Shown: piece after piece, positions 14,168-25,183 of the stretch
How positions within the stretch are numbered: position 1 is the stretch's first letter
Layout of the letters: every line of letters begins with the position of its first letter
From: Lepidurus packardi
Lineage: Eukaryota > Arthropoda > Branchiopoda > Notostraca > Triopsidae
Direction: 5' to 3'
DNA length: 64,000 nt
Assembly: GCA_023053545.1 (NCBI GenBank)
Contig: JAKZAN010000006.1
Location: 1,617,001-1,681,000, forward strand
The notes under the pieces: generated by a model
What the model was told of the DNA's origin: nothing
Seen by the model: only the letters and a program-made list of their open reading frames with translations
The model's database searches: none
Translations under genes and position numbers: made by a program

Positions 14168-15123
14168 TTTTTTTTTTACGAAAAAAAATGCGAAGTTACC
14201 GTTTCTGGTATTTCGCAGCCTTAAATGGTAATGAAAATGAGCCTTGGCGAATTGTGTAGTTCCAAAAGTTAATGTTTGCGAGTCAGAATCATTGCCAGTT
14301 GTAGATGTCAGAACAGTTTACTTAGATAAAATTTTGTTATTTTCTGTTTTAGTTGTCAAATGGTTTACTAATTTAGTAATGTTTAATTTCCCAAAGATGG
14401 TTGCTTTATTGCAGAAAAAATAATTCTAAGGAATAAGTATAATAGACTGCTTGCAGGTTAATTAGTTCTTGTGTTTTACTAGTTAAATAAACGGTGGAAC
14501 AGTGTTGATTCTTTATTTAGTAGAGTTCCGGCATTAAAATATGAAACATGGTCGATGGTTATACTGCGAGGTGATTTTTCTTATAGAAGACTTTCTCGTG
14601 CCGTACAGTATTGAAATAGGAATACGATAGGATAAACCTTACAATAGGGTTTCGTATTCCAAAAAGTTTGCTTGGACTCTTGAACGAGAGCAATACTACC
14701 CTACTACTTACATCACACGACCTAGGCTACTACCCAATGAAAGATTTAATTTCTTCATAGTACGGGGATTAAAGAAACAATTTGTCATCGAAAGAGGTAT
14801 ACATCCGTATAACGGCAAGAAAATCCAAGAAGGGAACTAAAACACACAAAATCGACCATTCAAATATTGTGGCAAAGCGCGAAATCCACGCCGGTGACAT
14901 CTACTGTACCGTACCAAAAGATGTTAAGGCCAGAAATTCTACGTTGGAGCTTATGTAAATAACAACAACGTAGTTGGGACGTGTATTGCGTGTACTGTAT
15001 ATGAAAAAACAGGGGTTAAGACAACCTGTTATTTAGGTCGCTTCAGTTCTTGGTCGATCACTCATTAGTTGTAGTTAATCACTCATTTTACAGTGTGAAT
15101 TATCCTAGTGATTCCATCGGAAG
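14168..15123. other. Spectrin 3'UTR and intergenic spacer
   Basis: No coding signal is seen here. An AATAAA at 14486-14491, 320 bp after the spectrin stop, is a likely polyadenylation signal. The rest probably holds the upstream and 5'UTR sequence of the WASHC2 gene that starts at 15124. Confidence 0.6.
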
Positions 15124-18100
15124 ATGATTTCGTGTGATAACTCCAAACTTGACACTGACTCATCCATTATTTCAACTCAGTCATTAAGGGAACAGGCTAG
15201 TAATTGGAATTTAGGAAATGATGTGTCCTTACTTCAGCATTTGCAAGGCATGTCAAGCAAAATACTAGGAGAAATCAGTTCGTTACAAAAGGATTTAAAG
15301 TTCCTATCGAAAGAAGCCGTAAGCACCGCTGTTAAAGTGGATAATGTTGCCCAGACCTTTAATATACTGTCCAGTAATCAATATATTGAGAGCCGAGTTT
15401 ATGATGACGACGATGAAAAGGCATCTTCCAAAGTTCCTGCTCATCAAAGCAAAGTGAGTCGGTAGTATTCTAGGTCATTCAATTGCTAATTACTCTCGTT
15501 ATATGAACTAGCCCGCAAAGAGCAGAGAGGAAAAGGAGGAAGCAATGATTCCGAAAATCCGTCAAGTTTTGCTTATCGGCATGGATATTTTGAAACCCTC
15601 TCAATCTACAGTTGACCAAAATAATAAGCAGCATTTTGCAATGTATGGTTCAGATTAGCAATTGGTTTTCGTGATCGTAAATTTTTATGCCTATTCCAAG
15701 GAATTTGGGATACGATTCACGACCTTTGCCTTACTTAATCGGGTCGGCCGAATTTCTTCAGCATCCCACTGCAGGGCTTGCCACTAGCTATCAGGAAAAG
15801 GATCAAAAGGAGGAAAGGATGAAAGAAAGCAAAAGAGTGATAGACAAACAAACTGTTCAGGATGGTCTGTCTGTTTCTTTGTCCACGTCAGTGTCGATAG
15901 ATTCTGACGACGATACTCACAAGCCACAAGTGACGGTAAACTGCTGTTGTCCTGTGTAAAATTTGTCCTAGTCGTTTTTTGTTTTTACTTTAGGCCGTGC
16001 CTTCTATGACCGAAGAGATTGCTCGCATACTTAAGCCTGGTTTTGAAAGAGTTAAAAGCTCTTCATTATTTGAAGAGCCAAGTAAGTAAATAATTGTGGA
16101 AGAAAGCTTATTAACAATCATATCAACGAATTATTGCGTAGGTCTTACTTCGCAATCTTTGGCACATGAAATTGACAAAGAAGAGCGTGCAAAAGATTCT
16201 TTATGTGAATACGGAGAAGATTTATTTGTCTCTGAAGAAGCGAAGCGAAGCACTACGCTTCCATTATCTAATGAAAACAAGGACACAGATACTGACGAAG
16301 ATTTGTTTCACCCCAAAACGACAGCGAGGAAAACTGCAGTAATCGCGAACGGAAAGGTAATGTTGATTCTGTCTACTCTTTCATGTATACATTTCCATTA
16401 TTCTAGTTTTTATTATTTCTACATTTTATTATTATTATTATTTGTATAGTTTTTTTTTATTATTAAATTGCCAATATTTTAATATAGAAGCCATCCGGTG
16501 GAGTGTCTATGATCGGTGCCGCCAATCCATCCATTTTGATTCATTCCAAGCAGCCTGAAGATCAGTCGGTCCCTCCTCCGTCTCCAAAGAGCAAGGCTAA
16601 TAGTTCGGTTACCGCAAGCCAGCCTTTGAAACCAGCAATCAAGCCTTTATTTGATGACGACGAGGAAGATTTGTTTGCCCCTCTTCCAGCGTTGGGCCAA
16701 TTGCCTAAACCTTTACCCCGTACCGCTCCTCCTCCTGCTCCTAGCGTCACGGAAAGACAGGTCGCTCCTGTGAAGCCAGCAGCCAGCATTTCTACGCTGG
16801 TCCAGCCAGTAAAAAAGCAGACCATATTTGGAGACAGTGATTCTGAAGACGACTTGTTTGCGCCAATAAAACCCCTCGCCGTACCTCGTCAAGCAAAACC
16901 CCACGAAACCCAAAACCCCAAAACCGCGAAAGGAAACCCCAAAACTCCTGCAGTTGGTCCAAAAACGCAAGTTGAAAGTATTTCAAAGGAAATACAACCT
17001 GCAGCAAGTTCAAGCTCAGAAGCCGTTTTTGAAGACGACGAAGACGATCTGTTTAATACTAAATCGGATATGCCAAAATCCGCCAAGTTGCGAGTAAAAA
17101 GTGCTTTAAGCACAGCAATTACGCCTACCGCTGTACAACCCATTTTTGAATCGCAAGAAAGCACCAGTGCTCCAAGAAGCACACGGCCCAGGTCCAAGAG
17201 TCCCCCAAGCAATAAAGGAGCTTCAGTCTTGTCAAGGAAATTTAACTCCCCCGCGATTTCTGTTCAGAAACCTGTCATATCCAGCAATTTGTTTGAAGAT
17301 TCTGACGACGATTTGTTCGCACAAGTCACTAGTCGTAAGCCAGCGTTCACTCCTAAAGTTCCCCCAGCAGTAGTCCCTACTATTCAAAAGCCCGAGAAAA
17401 ATGGAGAAAGGTTACAAGTGAAGCAGGCAACGAACTTATTTGAAAGCGATGATGAGGACGATCTATTTGCCCAAGCCAGCCCGGGAAAGAGTCGACCAAA
17501 TACTAGAGCATCAGAACAAGTACCTGCGATATCAGAAGGAACCCCACCAGTACTGGAGATAGTTACCAACGTTATTCCACCAACTCCGTCATTCCCCGGT
17601 GTCACTAATCCGAATTCTAAGTTAACAGAGGATGTTTTTCCAGCTATTTCTGTACTGGAGAATTCTATGTCTGCATTCCCTTCTCAGTCGGATACCTTTG
17701 GTGTTGCTTTGCCGTCTTCGGGCGAGCGGGAAGACATGGGAGGTTCACTAACGGAAACTAAAGCAGAGGATTATCCATTCGTTTCTTCCAACACGAAGAA
17801 GCTTCGGACACAGCTACCCGGGCTTGAGGTTTCCCCGTTAGCTTCTCGAGAGAGCGGATCAGATGTTAGTGATGTCGAGAGGCCTTCCAGAAAGCCACTA
17901 GGAGGCGTGGCATTGTTTTCTGGAGCTCTTTTACTTGATGCTAGGCTAAAGTCAAGGCAGAATTCCCGGGAAAGTCCCGTTAGTGTTTCACCAGTTGCGT
18001 CAGGTTTGTTTCTTTCTCGTGATTCTTATTATTCGTTCACTAAACTTTTTTTTTTTTTGCAAAGGGGATTCCTGGCCCGTTTTCTCACCTTCACCTACAT

Positions 18101-19226
18101 CAAATGGCCCTAGCTTTGAGGGTCCTTCTGCTCTTGACGGTCCTTCTTCGAAACTCTTGCCTAGTGTTATCAAGGTATTAATTTAGGTTGCCACATGCTT
18201 TATAAAATCGAACACCTCAAATTTTAGGCTAGAGCCAAAATCGTGGCCAAGCGGAAACCGCCGTCGAAGCGTTTCCGAGAACAAGGGCTGCAACATCAGC
18301 AAGATACAACTGATCAGCCCGAAGAATATGGGGGAAATGAAGTGGAAGTTCCTAAAGCTGCAGAGACTACTGGGACGGCTGTTCCAGAGGCTGATATTGG
18401 AGCGAAGATGGAATCTTTGTTTGAATTTAGTGACGAGGAAAATCTCTCTTTTAAACCCCAAGAAAAGGACATTGCAATCGTTTCCGAGAAGTTGGACAAT
18501 GAAGTCAGCTCTATAATAGCTGTTTCTCGTGAGGGTGAGCTGAAAAACAAGGCTTGCACTGTCGACAGCATGGAAAAGAATGCAAAGACGACCAATTTAC
18601 CTGAAGGAGACATTCCCGCTCATGATGGAGAGCTTAAAACGGATGAAGTCCAGATTACGGACGTTATCAAACCAGCAATGACTGTAACTTCAGCGAAAGT
18701 AGCGACGTTGTTTGAGTCGGATGAAGACGACGATCTCTTTGCACCCAACCCGATTTCTCCTCAAAGAGTATCTAGCAGCAAACCTATTGCACAAGCGGCT
18801 GAAGTGGGAGCCTTACTCTCAACCTTAAAAGGACACGAGGAAAATCGCAGTCAGTCAACTGTTCGGGATTCAAGCCGAAGTACTGGCGCCAATGTTCTGT
18901 TCCATGTTGATGAAGATATCATCGAAGATAACTTGTTTGCTGGAAGCTCTGGTTTTGCAAAAGTAACGGAAACTTCTCAAACCACTCCTCAGGAATCGCA
19001 AGAAAGCCGCGAAACGAGTAAGCAAATAATAAGAGACCAATTGAAGGCTAAAGCGACAAAACCCAAATTGTCCGCTACGTTTTTTGAAGATGACAGTGAT
19101 GAAGATTTGTTCAGCAGTAAATCAAGTAAAGGTAAATTTGCTTCAGTTTCAAAAACGACAACACCGATTTCAGCTCCCAAGAAAGGATCAGCACCGTTCA
19201 AAGATCCTTTGCTAGGATCCCCTTAA
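15124..19226 (+). CDS. WASHC2: WASH complex subunit 2 (FAM21)
   Basis: WASHC2 links the WASH actin-nucleation complex to retromer on endosomes. Exons: 15124-15453, 15512-15642, 15701-15935, 15994-16081, 16142-16356, 16488-18003, 18065-18174, 18228-19226, giving 1,207 aa. The N-terminal head resembles the family: NWNLGNDVSLLQHLQ, then NQYIESRVYDDD, then RPLPYLIGS. The long disordered tail carries about ten LFa motifs (acidic LF...LF), for example LFDDDEEDLFAP, LFEDSDDDLFAQ, LFESDDEDDLFAQ, LFESDEDDDLFAP and FFEDDSDEDLFSS; in the family these bind VPS35. A basic patch (ARAKIVAKRKPPSKR, near 18230) corresponds to the KMRGKRRPQTRAARR region of vertebrate FAM21. The C-terminus ends FKDPLLGSP, comparable to the family's FDDPLNAF. 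Confidence 0.92.
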
Positions 19227-19522
19227 GGTAAAATCTAGTCTCCCATGTGCCTTGTATGAAATCCCGGAAAAATAATGAAGTCATGTGATAGACGCTAAGA
19301 CTAAAAACAATTTTGTCAGCGGCTTGGAAACGTAAAAAAAATGGCTTTTCTTTTACATCATCCCTGATTATCGGTTATACATTCGTATTCTTTACTAGTA
19401 GGGTTTATGAGATAAAAATTTGTTGGTACGTTTTCCAATACAATTTAGTAATATGTGTATTGCTATTTTATACCCTTCCTTCTCAGTTCATACATTAGTC
19501 AATTCCCGAGTTGCTGATAAGC
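19227..19522. other. Convergent 3' spacer between WASHC2 and BCKDHA
   Basis: This 296-bp AT-rich stretch separates the WASHC2 stop (+) from the BCKDHA stop (-). It must contain both 3'UTRs. I see no coding sequence in it. Confidence 0.6.
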
Positions 19523-21530
19523 TTAGTCCTTTTTGGCGTAGCTCTTCACTGGATAATGCTCCTCGTTTTGTTTTACGTGTTCTTCCATGTACTTCAATTG
19601 GTCCCTGTAGAAAAATTGCAGCCGTATTTACTCTAGCTATCAAGTTGCTGGCAAAATTTAATTTACTGTAGGTGTGTTGGCATTTCGTCGTAGACATCCA
19701 TGAACATTTCTCGCCAATCAGGTTTAAGTCGTTTCTCAGCTCTGGCGAATGCAAGCATGATCTAGAGAACGCAATTGGCATCAGTTGTTCAAATTCATAT
19801 TCGCTTGGTATGGAAACCAAAGTTGACCTGACCCAAGAAATAACTTGATTTACTACTCACTTGTTTTTTTGATTCTTCCTTCCAAGCCTTTTCTTTGGTG
19901 TCACTCCACCAGCCTTTAGCTACCAGATAGTGACGAAGACGTCCAATAGGGTGATCTCTTTCGTCCCAATAACGAACCTCGTCTACGGAACGATAAGCTG
20001 TACTATCGTCTGAAGTACTGTGATGCCCAATTCTAATGATTCCAAAAAATGAATAAATAATTCCAATAAGCAGTCTAATGTCAGACCTGTATGTCATGGC
20101 TTCAATAAGAACAGGTCTCATTTCACTTACGGCTATCTGCCTTGCCCGTAACGTTGCATTGAAAACTGCAAAGATATCATTACCATCCACGCGGATAGTA
20201 AGCATTCCGTACGCAGGGCCACGCCCCGCAATCCCGTCACCTCTGTATTGCTCCTTGGAAGGTGTAGAAATGGCGTATCCGTTGTTGCGACTATAAAACC
20301 AGTATGCTATTTTATATTTCTCAGATATTTTATCCAACAACTGACCAGAAAAAAATTATGGGCGTATCCAAGACACTTGCAAAGTTCATTGCTGCATGGA
20401 AGTCACCCTCGCTGCTAGTTCCTTCGCCAAAGTAGCACATAACACACAACCCATTTTGAGCTCGCTTGTACGCGTATGCAGCACCCACAGCTGTAACATA
20501 AAGCTCCCTAGAATCGCTCATATACGTCAATAAACGAATCCCATTACCTTGAGGCATCTGGGTTCCCAGCGGGGAAGAAATGGTAACGAAGTTTAGGTCC
20601 TTTGAACCGTAATGTACTGGCATTTGACGACCTTTGCCCAAATCTTCACAGTTGCCATAGCACTGGTTCATGAACTGGTCCAACGTAAAACCTCGCCACA
20701 TAAGGGTGCCTACGGAAATAACGCATTTTGAGTGGCGCAATTTTAAAGCGGAAACATGAGTTTACCTGCTTCTCGATATTGGCCAAAAATCAAGTCCTTA
20801 TCATCAAGGGCTGCCGCGCTTCCGATATGCGTAGCTTCTTCGCCATAATTGGTCATATAGAAGGAAATGCGACCTTGTCTTTGTGACTCGTACAAAACTC
20901 GATCCATTGTATTTAATTGCGTCATAGTTTTATACATTTTTACAACCATGTCTTCACCGAGCTAGTTGAAAAATATAAGAAAGACATGAATGATGACACT
21001 TGTCCTAATAACGTACAAAGAAAACTTACGTGTGGGTCCTGACTTGAATCTATAACTTGTCCCTTCCTATCCATGACGCGGTAAACAGGTACTCCGTCAT
21101 ACAAATCCGGCCGAATGAATTCCAACTTCTCGGTCCACTGAGAACGCGAGCCTGGGAATTGTGGACGATCTTCGGAAACATTCTGGTTGTCAAGCGAGCT
21201 ATATAACTGCTATGAGACACAATACGAATAGCTGAATATGAAACTAATTGATGACGATGTAACTTATTTCCATACAAACAAAACGAAATATTAATATACC
21301 CTTTGAACGATGGGACCAGTAATTCCAGTATACGCACTAGAATTAAGTTTCCTCCTAGGTAGAATACTAGTTCCTCGTCGTAATATAGAAGACAGCATCG
21401 TCTTTGATAAACCCAAATCCACTCTATTTACCAACACGGTTTGTTTACTATCAACCCGGATGTACGTTCCTCGATTCTTTCCAAAGGAAGGAAAAGCCGT
21501 TCCCAAACCACTATTTCGGCTGGCGTGCAT
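19523..21530 (-). CDS. BCKDHA: Branched-chain 2-oxoacid dehydrogenase E1 alpha subunit
   Basis: Mitochondrial thiamine-diphosphate enzyme that decarboxylates the oxoacids of Leu, Ile and Val. Exons in transcript order: 21300-21530, 21030-21209, 20766-20961, 20548-20709, 20346-20490, 20087-20290, 19861-20032, 19667-19761, 19523-19604 (488 aa). The first exon is Arg/Ser-rich and lacks acids, as expected for a transit peptide. Family landmarks are [31 protein letters not shown], the ThDP motif [12 protein letters not shown]...NNGYAIS, and the phosphorylation loop [20 protein letters not shown]. The short in-frame stretch 20491-20547 is a GT-AG intron, not an insertion. A reading that stops at 19663 would miss the last exon; splicing at 19666/19605 restores the conserved tail [12 protein letters not shown]. 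The ATG at 21528-21530 is the first in frame. Confidence 0.96.
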
Positions 21531-22040
21531 AAAATGCGAAGTGCGTGGCACGAAACAGTAAAACGCGAAACACCTCTCTCATTGATTGGAGGGGCGTTTT
21601 GTTGGGGGTCGCCCGCGCAGTTTTGCAAGATCATTTCGCGTTTTTCCATTGCGTGCTTCGCATTACGCGTTTTATCAACACCCCAATGGTGGTCGAGGCA
21701 GTCGGATCTGCACAAAAATTGGATAACGGTCTAGTACAGTCTTTAACAACCACGCAGCTTCTGCTAGAATTGAGAAAAAATAACTTTTAGAAGGAGTGAG
21801 TTTTCCTGTTTGAATCGTCGAAAAATTGCAAAATATTGTCGACCTCAGAATGACGTCATTCCCGTTTTGCTGAACCACATTTCAAGGGTACCACCACCGC
21901 ACAGGGAGGTTTTCCCTGTGTTGTTCACGGCGGATGTTTACAAAAAAGTTGGAAGATTGCGACTAGTGAAAAAAGTCATTGCGGCTAGTTATAAACGCTG
22001 GAAGATCTGTTTTGTTGTGTGCAAATACAGTCGTATTATA
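21531..22040. promoter_or_regulatory. Shared upstream region of BCKDHA and the SEFIR receptor gene
   Basis: The two genes are divergent, with start codons 510 bp apart, so this segment must hold both promoters and 5'UTRs. It contains a perfect CRE octamer TGACGTCA at 21851-21858. No TATA box was convincing. Use as a bidirectional promoter is inference from spacing. Confidence 0.45.
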
Positions 22041-24454
22041 ATGTATGAAGTTAAACTTAAATTAAAGACGGATATTTTTTGGCGGCTTGCGATTGCGTTG
22101 GCTTCCTGCTCCAACGCAGTTTTGTCAGAGGCGAATTGTGATACTTGTCCGTTTGTGTGGTCACCTGTGATAAAAGATGTATATAAGTATTCAGTGAAAG
22201 AAGGCACACTTACGGTCAACAACATTCCAGTCCCCCCTACCTGCTGCCCCTCTGCCGTGTATAGAGTCTATTTAGGGTACGAGATGATTCACTACACTGA
22301 TAATTCACTACAGGCCATATTTCATCACTATTCACCAAGCCTTGACAAGTCACAACCAACGGCATGTCATCTGAAGCTACACAATGTTAGGTTAGGTTGA
22401 AAATCACGTGATATTGTCTAGCTCTATATGATATGCCATTGTAGTGAAATGTCAAGGTTTAGTGAAGAACACTGAAAGTTGGCCTGCAGTGAATTGACAG
22501 TCTAGTGAATCATCTCGTACCCGGCTATTTCTTGGTGAACGGAAGTATGTGCCATTCTGAACGAAGTTGCAATTGTTCGAAGTGGACTGATTTCACTGCG
22601 TATACCCCACCTACAATAGTAGACAGAAACGGTACATGGAAATTGGATGACCAAGACTCGAACGAAAGTTGCAGTAGTTTTACCTCGTGTTCTCCCAATT
22701 TCGTCAAACCCCCTACTAAGGTAATAGACGATAGAGTTGCTAATTTGAATTACGCAATTTTACTTTCATAATATGCTTTCTTTACAGGGGAGTTTCAGTG
22801 TCTCTTTTTCTGATGTATTAAGCGGCTCTTATTGCATTAATGTTGAAACTACAAAGGACTCGCACTATTCTAATGCTCTAACCGTAAGTCCCTTCTTGGT
22901 TAATAGTTCGAAGCCTATAGACGACGAAATGTGTTGGCCAAATTTGGTTCCTATAAATCAGAATAGGTATAAGGTCTTGTTAAAATGACATGTGAACCAT
23001 TGAAGTTTCTTTCCCTAGTGATCGACTTGACGTTACATTTACGCTCGAAGAGTGTCCGTACAATAACTCACGGTTTGGTCTTGCACTAAAGAATGCCAGC
23101 TTTTGTAATTCTCAAGGCACTAAATTGGAAAGGCTCGAATTTTGCCATACTCTTAAGCTAGTTACGGAACAATTTACGCACACATTCCTTAACTTGAAGA
23201 CAGGAAATTATTGTCTTGAGGTAAAAATCAAGCAGAAGCTTAAAATGTATTGATTGCGCTATTTAAGATATATCGTCTGGATTGTCGCTGTAAATCCGGA
23301 TCGTTCTTGACGAATGAAAGATGTTTGAAACGTTTTGGGACAAACGTGACGATAGGTAGTAGTGTGATAGTTGAAGTATGCTTACCCTAATCAACTCATC
23401 GTTGTCCGTATCCTTATGTCTGTCAAGGCGTTCTATCTAGAGAACCAGATGCTACTACGATTCAAGACCCCCCTCATCGCGAAAGAAAATACATATTGCT
23501 CATTAGTTTGACATGTAGTATAGCATGCATTTTGTCAATTTTTTTAGGCTTGATGCTTTATGTAAAGCGACAGTTCTGTTTTTCGAAGATTACTGGTAAG
23601 CTGTTCTTGGAAGTTATGTATAGCAATTACCTAATCATTTTCTTTACAGACATCAGTTCGACTGACAATGAGTTACCTACTATTGTTAATGTGAGCAAGA
23701 CTGTGCCAGTTTTGCTTTTGTGTGCAATGGATAACAATTCTTTACGTGGACAAGTTCTTCGTTTTCGACACATCTTGGATAGTATCGGCTTTTGTGAGGT
23801 AAAGATTTGGAAACATTAAAAGTAACTTAAAGAAAGGACATGATTAGGTGTGCGATATATTCGACAATGAAATGTATGACTGTATTGCCACATATGGAGA
23901 AACTTACATTACTACCTTGCTGGCACGTCGTGAGTATCAAATAATTGTGGTGACTTCCAAACTGGCCATAGAGACGCAGAAAAGCATTCTGGGCTTTGCC
24001 GATAGACATGATGGCGATAAAGGACCTATGTTTGATCTTTATGTGAAAGCATTGAAGGCTGTTATGGTGTTGGCCAATGAAAATGTTGAGTGCTACAAAC
24101 GAATTCATTTAGTCAGGTAAAGCTTTGCAAGTAACCAATAGCACAAGGATTCTAATAATTCGTATAGGTTTCCCGATGTTACTCCACCGGATGAAATGGT
24201 CTCATTTATTACTCCATTCAGGTGCTATTTAGTACCACGAAACTTGCGCACTCTTTTGTGTCACCTTCATGGGTATAACTATTGAATCATAGTTTACTAT
24301 GTGTTTGAATTTGTTTTCTAATAGATTTGGCGATCATGAGATACTTGAAGGTAATGATAGCTTATGGAAAGGATGTGGCGAAGAATGGAAAAAAAATTCT
24401 TTTGCCGAACTTCATGGAAGTACGGACAGCTCTGAGTACCTTTTGCCGAAATGA
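22041..24454 (+). CDS. Single-pass receptor with SEFIR domain (IL-17 receptor-like), copy 1
   Basis: Exons: 22041-22276, 22501-22720, 22788-22966, 23019-23220, 23268-23355, 23428-23595, 23650-23798, 23848-24116, 24168-24272, 24325-24454 (581 aa). The start is the first in-frame ATG; it is followed by a hydrophobic signal peptide (IFWRLAIALASCSNAVLS). A cysteine-rich ectodomain of ~390 aa and one transmembrane helix (YILLISLTCSIACILSIFLG, exon 6) come next. The cytoplasmic SEFIR domain begins VPVLLLCAMDNN and continues through SIGFCEVCDIFDNEMYD, ATYGETYITTLLAR and IIVVTS. SEFIR domains mediate homotypic signalling with adaptors such as CIKS/Act1. The 224-nt first intron lies entirely within a palindromic element (see separate entry). 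Ligand and pathway are unknown from sequence. Assignment to the IL-17R class rests on the SEFIR domain and topology; the ectodomain is not recognisable by eye. Confidence 0.82.
22275..22522. mobile_element. 248-bp palindromic MITE-like element acting as an intron
   Basis: The ends GGGTACGAGATGATTCACTA (22275-22294) and its exact reverse complement (22503-22522) are terminal inverted repeats. Outer arms match at about 38 of 42 positions, and imperfect complementarity continues to a centre near TTGAAAATCACGTGATATTG. No transposase is present, so it would be non-autonomous. CTATTT occurs at 22268-22273 and again at 22525-22530, a plausible 6-bp target-site duplication. Deleting the element plus one CTATTT copy leaves the receptor frame open (YRVYFLVNGS). 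The insertion adds 257 bp, which is not a multiple of three, and brings stops. The only phase-compatible splice I find uses a donor in the left arm (GG|GTACGA, intron start 22277) and an acceptor in the right arm (GACAG|T, intron end 22500). Confidence 0.8.
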
Positions 24455-25183
24455 AAAGGAAACCTACGGATCTAGGTTTCGTCTGAATTGAATTGCTTTT
24501 TATTAAACACCTTAAAAACCTTCGAAAGGTTCATTATATCAGTTTTTGTCCGCCCACGTCGTGTTCAATCCCATTTCAGTGCTACATGATTTTATTTTAA
24601 AAATAGTTTTCTTGTTTTTGTCCGTCCACATTGTATTCAATACGGTTTCAATGCTACATGATTTTATTTGGAAAACATTTTTCCAGGTGATGGATTTATT
24701 ACATACGTGATCCTACTTTGTGTGTTTGAAATCTGATGAAAGCTTTTAACATCCATCATCTTAAATCTGAATCAACAGCTCCACCGACGATTGAAGCGTT
24801 CCTGATGATCATATTTTACTATATTTGATTCCATTAAGTGCTGCCATCTAAGATTTCCCGCTTTTATCGACCTCATAGCAGCAGTAAGCCTGCCATGCAT
24901 TACGGTAGGAGACTCGTCATTGTGGGCTGATGTGAGCCATGTTTACTCTCAGCTAGACGTTTGTAGAGAGTGTCTGTAGTACCTGTTGCATGTTTGTAGA
25001 CTCTCACACCTGCTAACAATAAACCACGTGTTTATGGCTTAGAAATGACCCTTCGTGTAAAGAAGCGACACAGGTAATTAAAGTGGAACTGTTTGATAAA
25101 TAAATTAAGTTCTTGTTTTAACAGGTACGAAGTGTTAGTCTAGTGACAAAGCATAGTGTTGTAGTTTTTTTTGCCATACAAGC
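24455..25183. other. Spacer between the two SEFIR receptor genes
   Basis: 729 bp without a coding signal. It holds the 3'UTR of copy 1, a local ~72-bp duplication at 24543-24669 and the upstream region of copy 2. Confidence 0.6.
24543..24669. repeat. Diverged ~72-bp tandem duplication
   Basis: A block starting TTTTTGTCCGCCCAC at 24543 recurs as TTTTTGTCCGTCCAC at 24615. Both copies run on through GTTCAAT/ATTCAAT to GCTACATGATTTTATTT. The copies differ at several positions, so this is older than the spectrin-intron repeats. Confidence 0.85.

Noticed and set aside
20491..20547. Apparent 19-residue insertion in BCKDHA
   Set aside because: It begins GTAATG and ends ACAG on the coding strand and is absent from the family, so it is a short in-frame intron.
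22387..22398. TTAGGTTAGGTT, resembling the arthropod telomere repeat
   Set aside because: Only two units, at the centre of a palindromic element; too short to mean telomeric origin.
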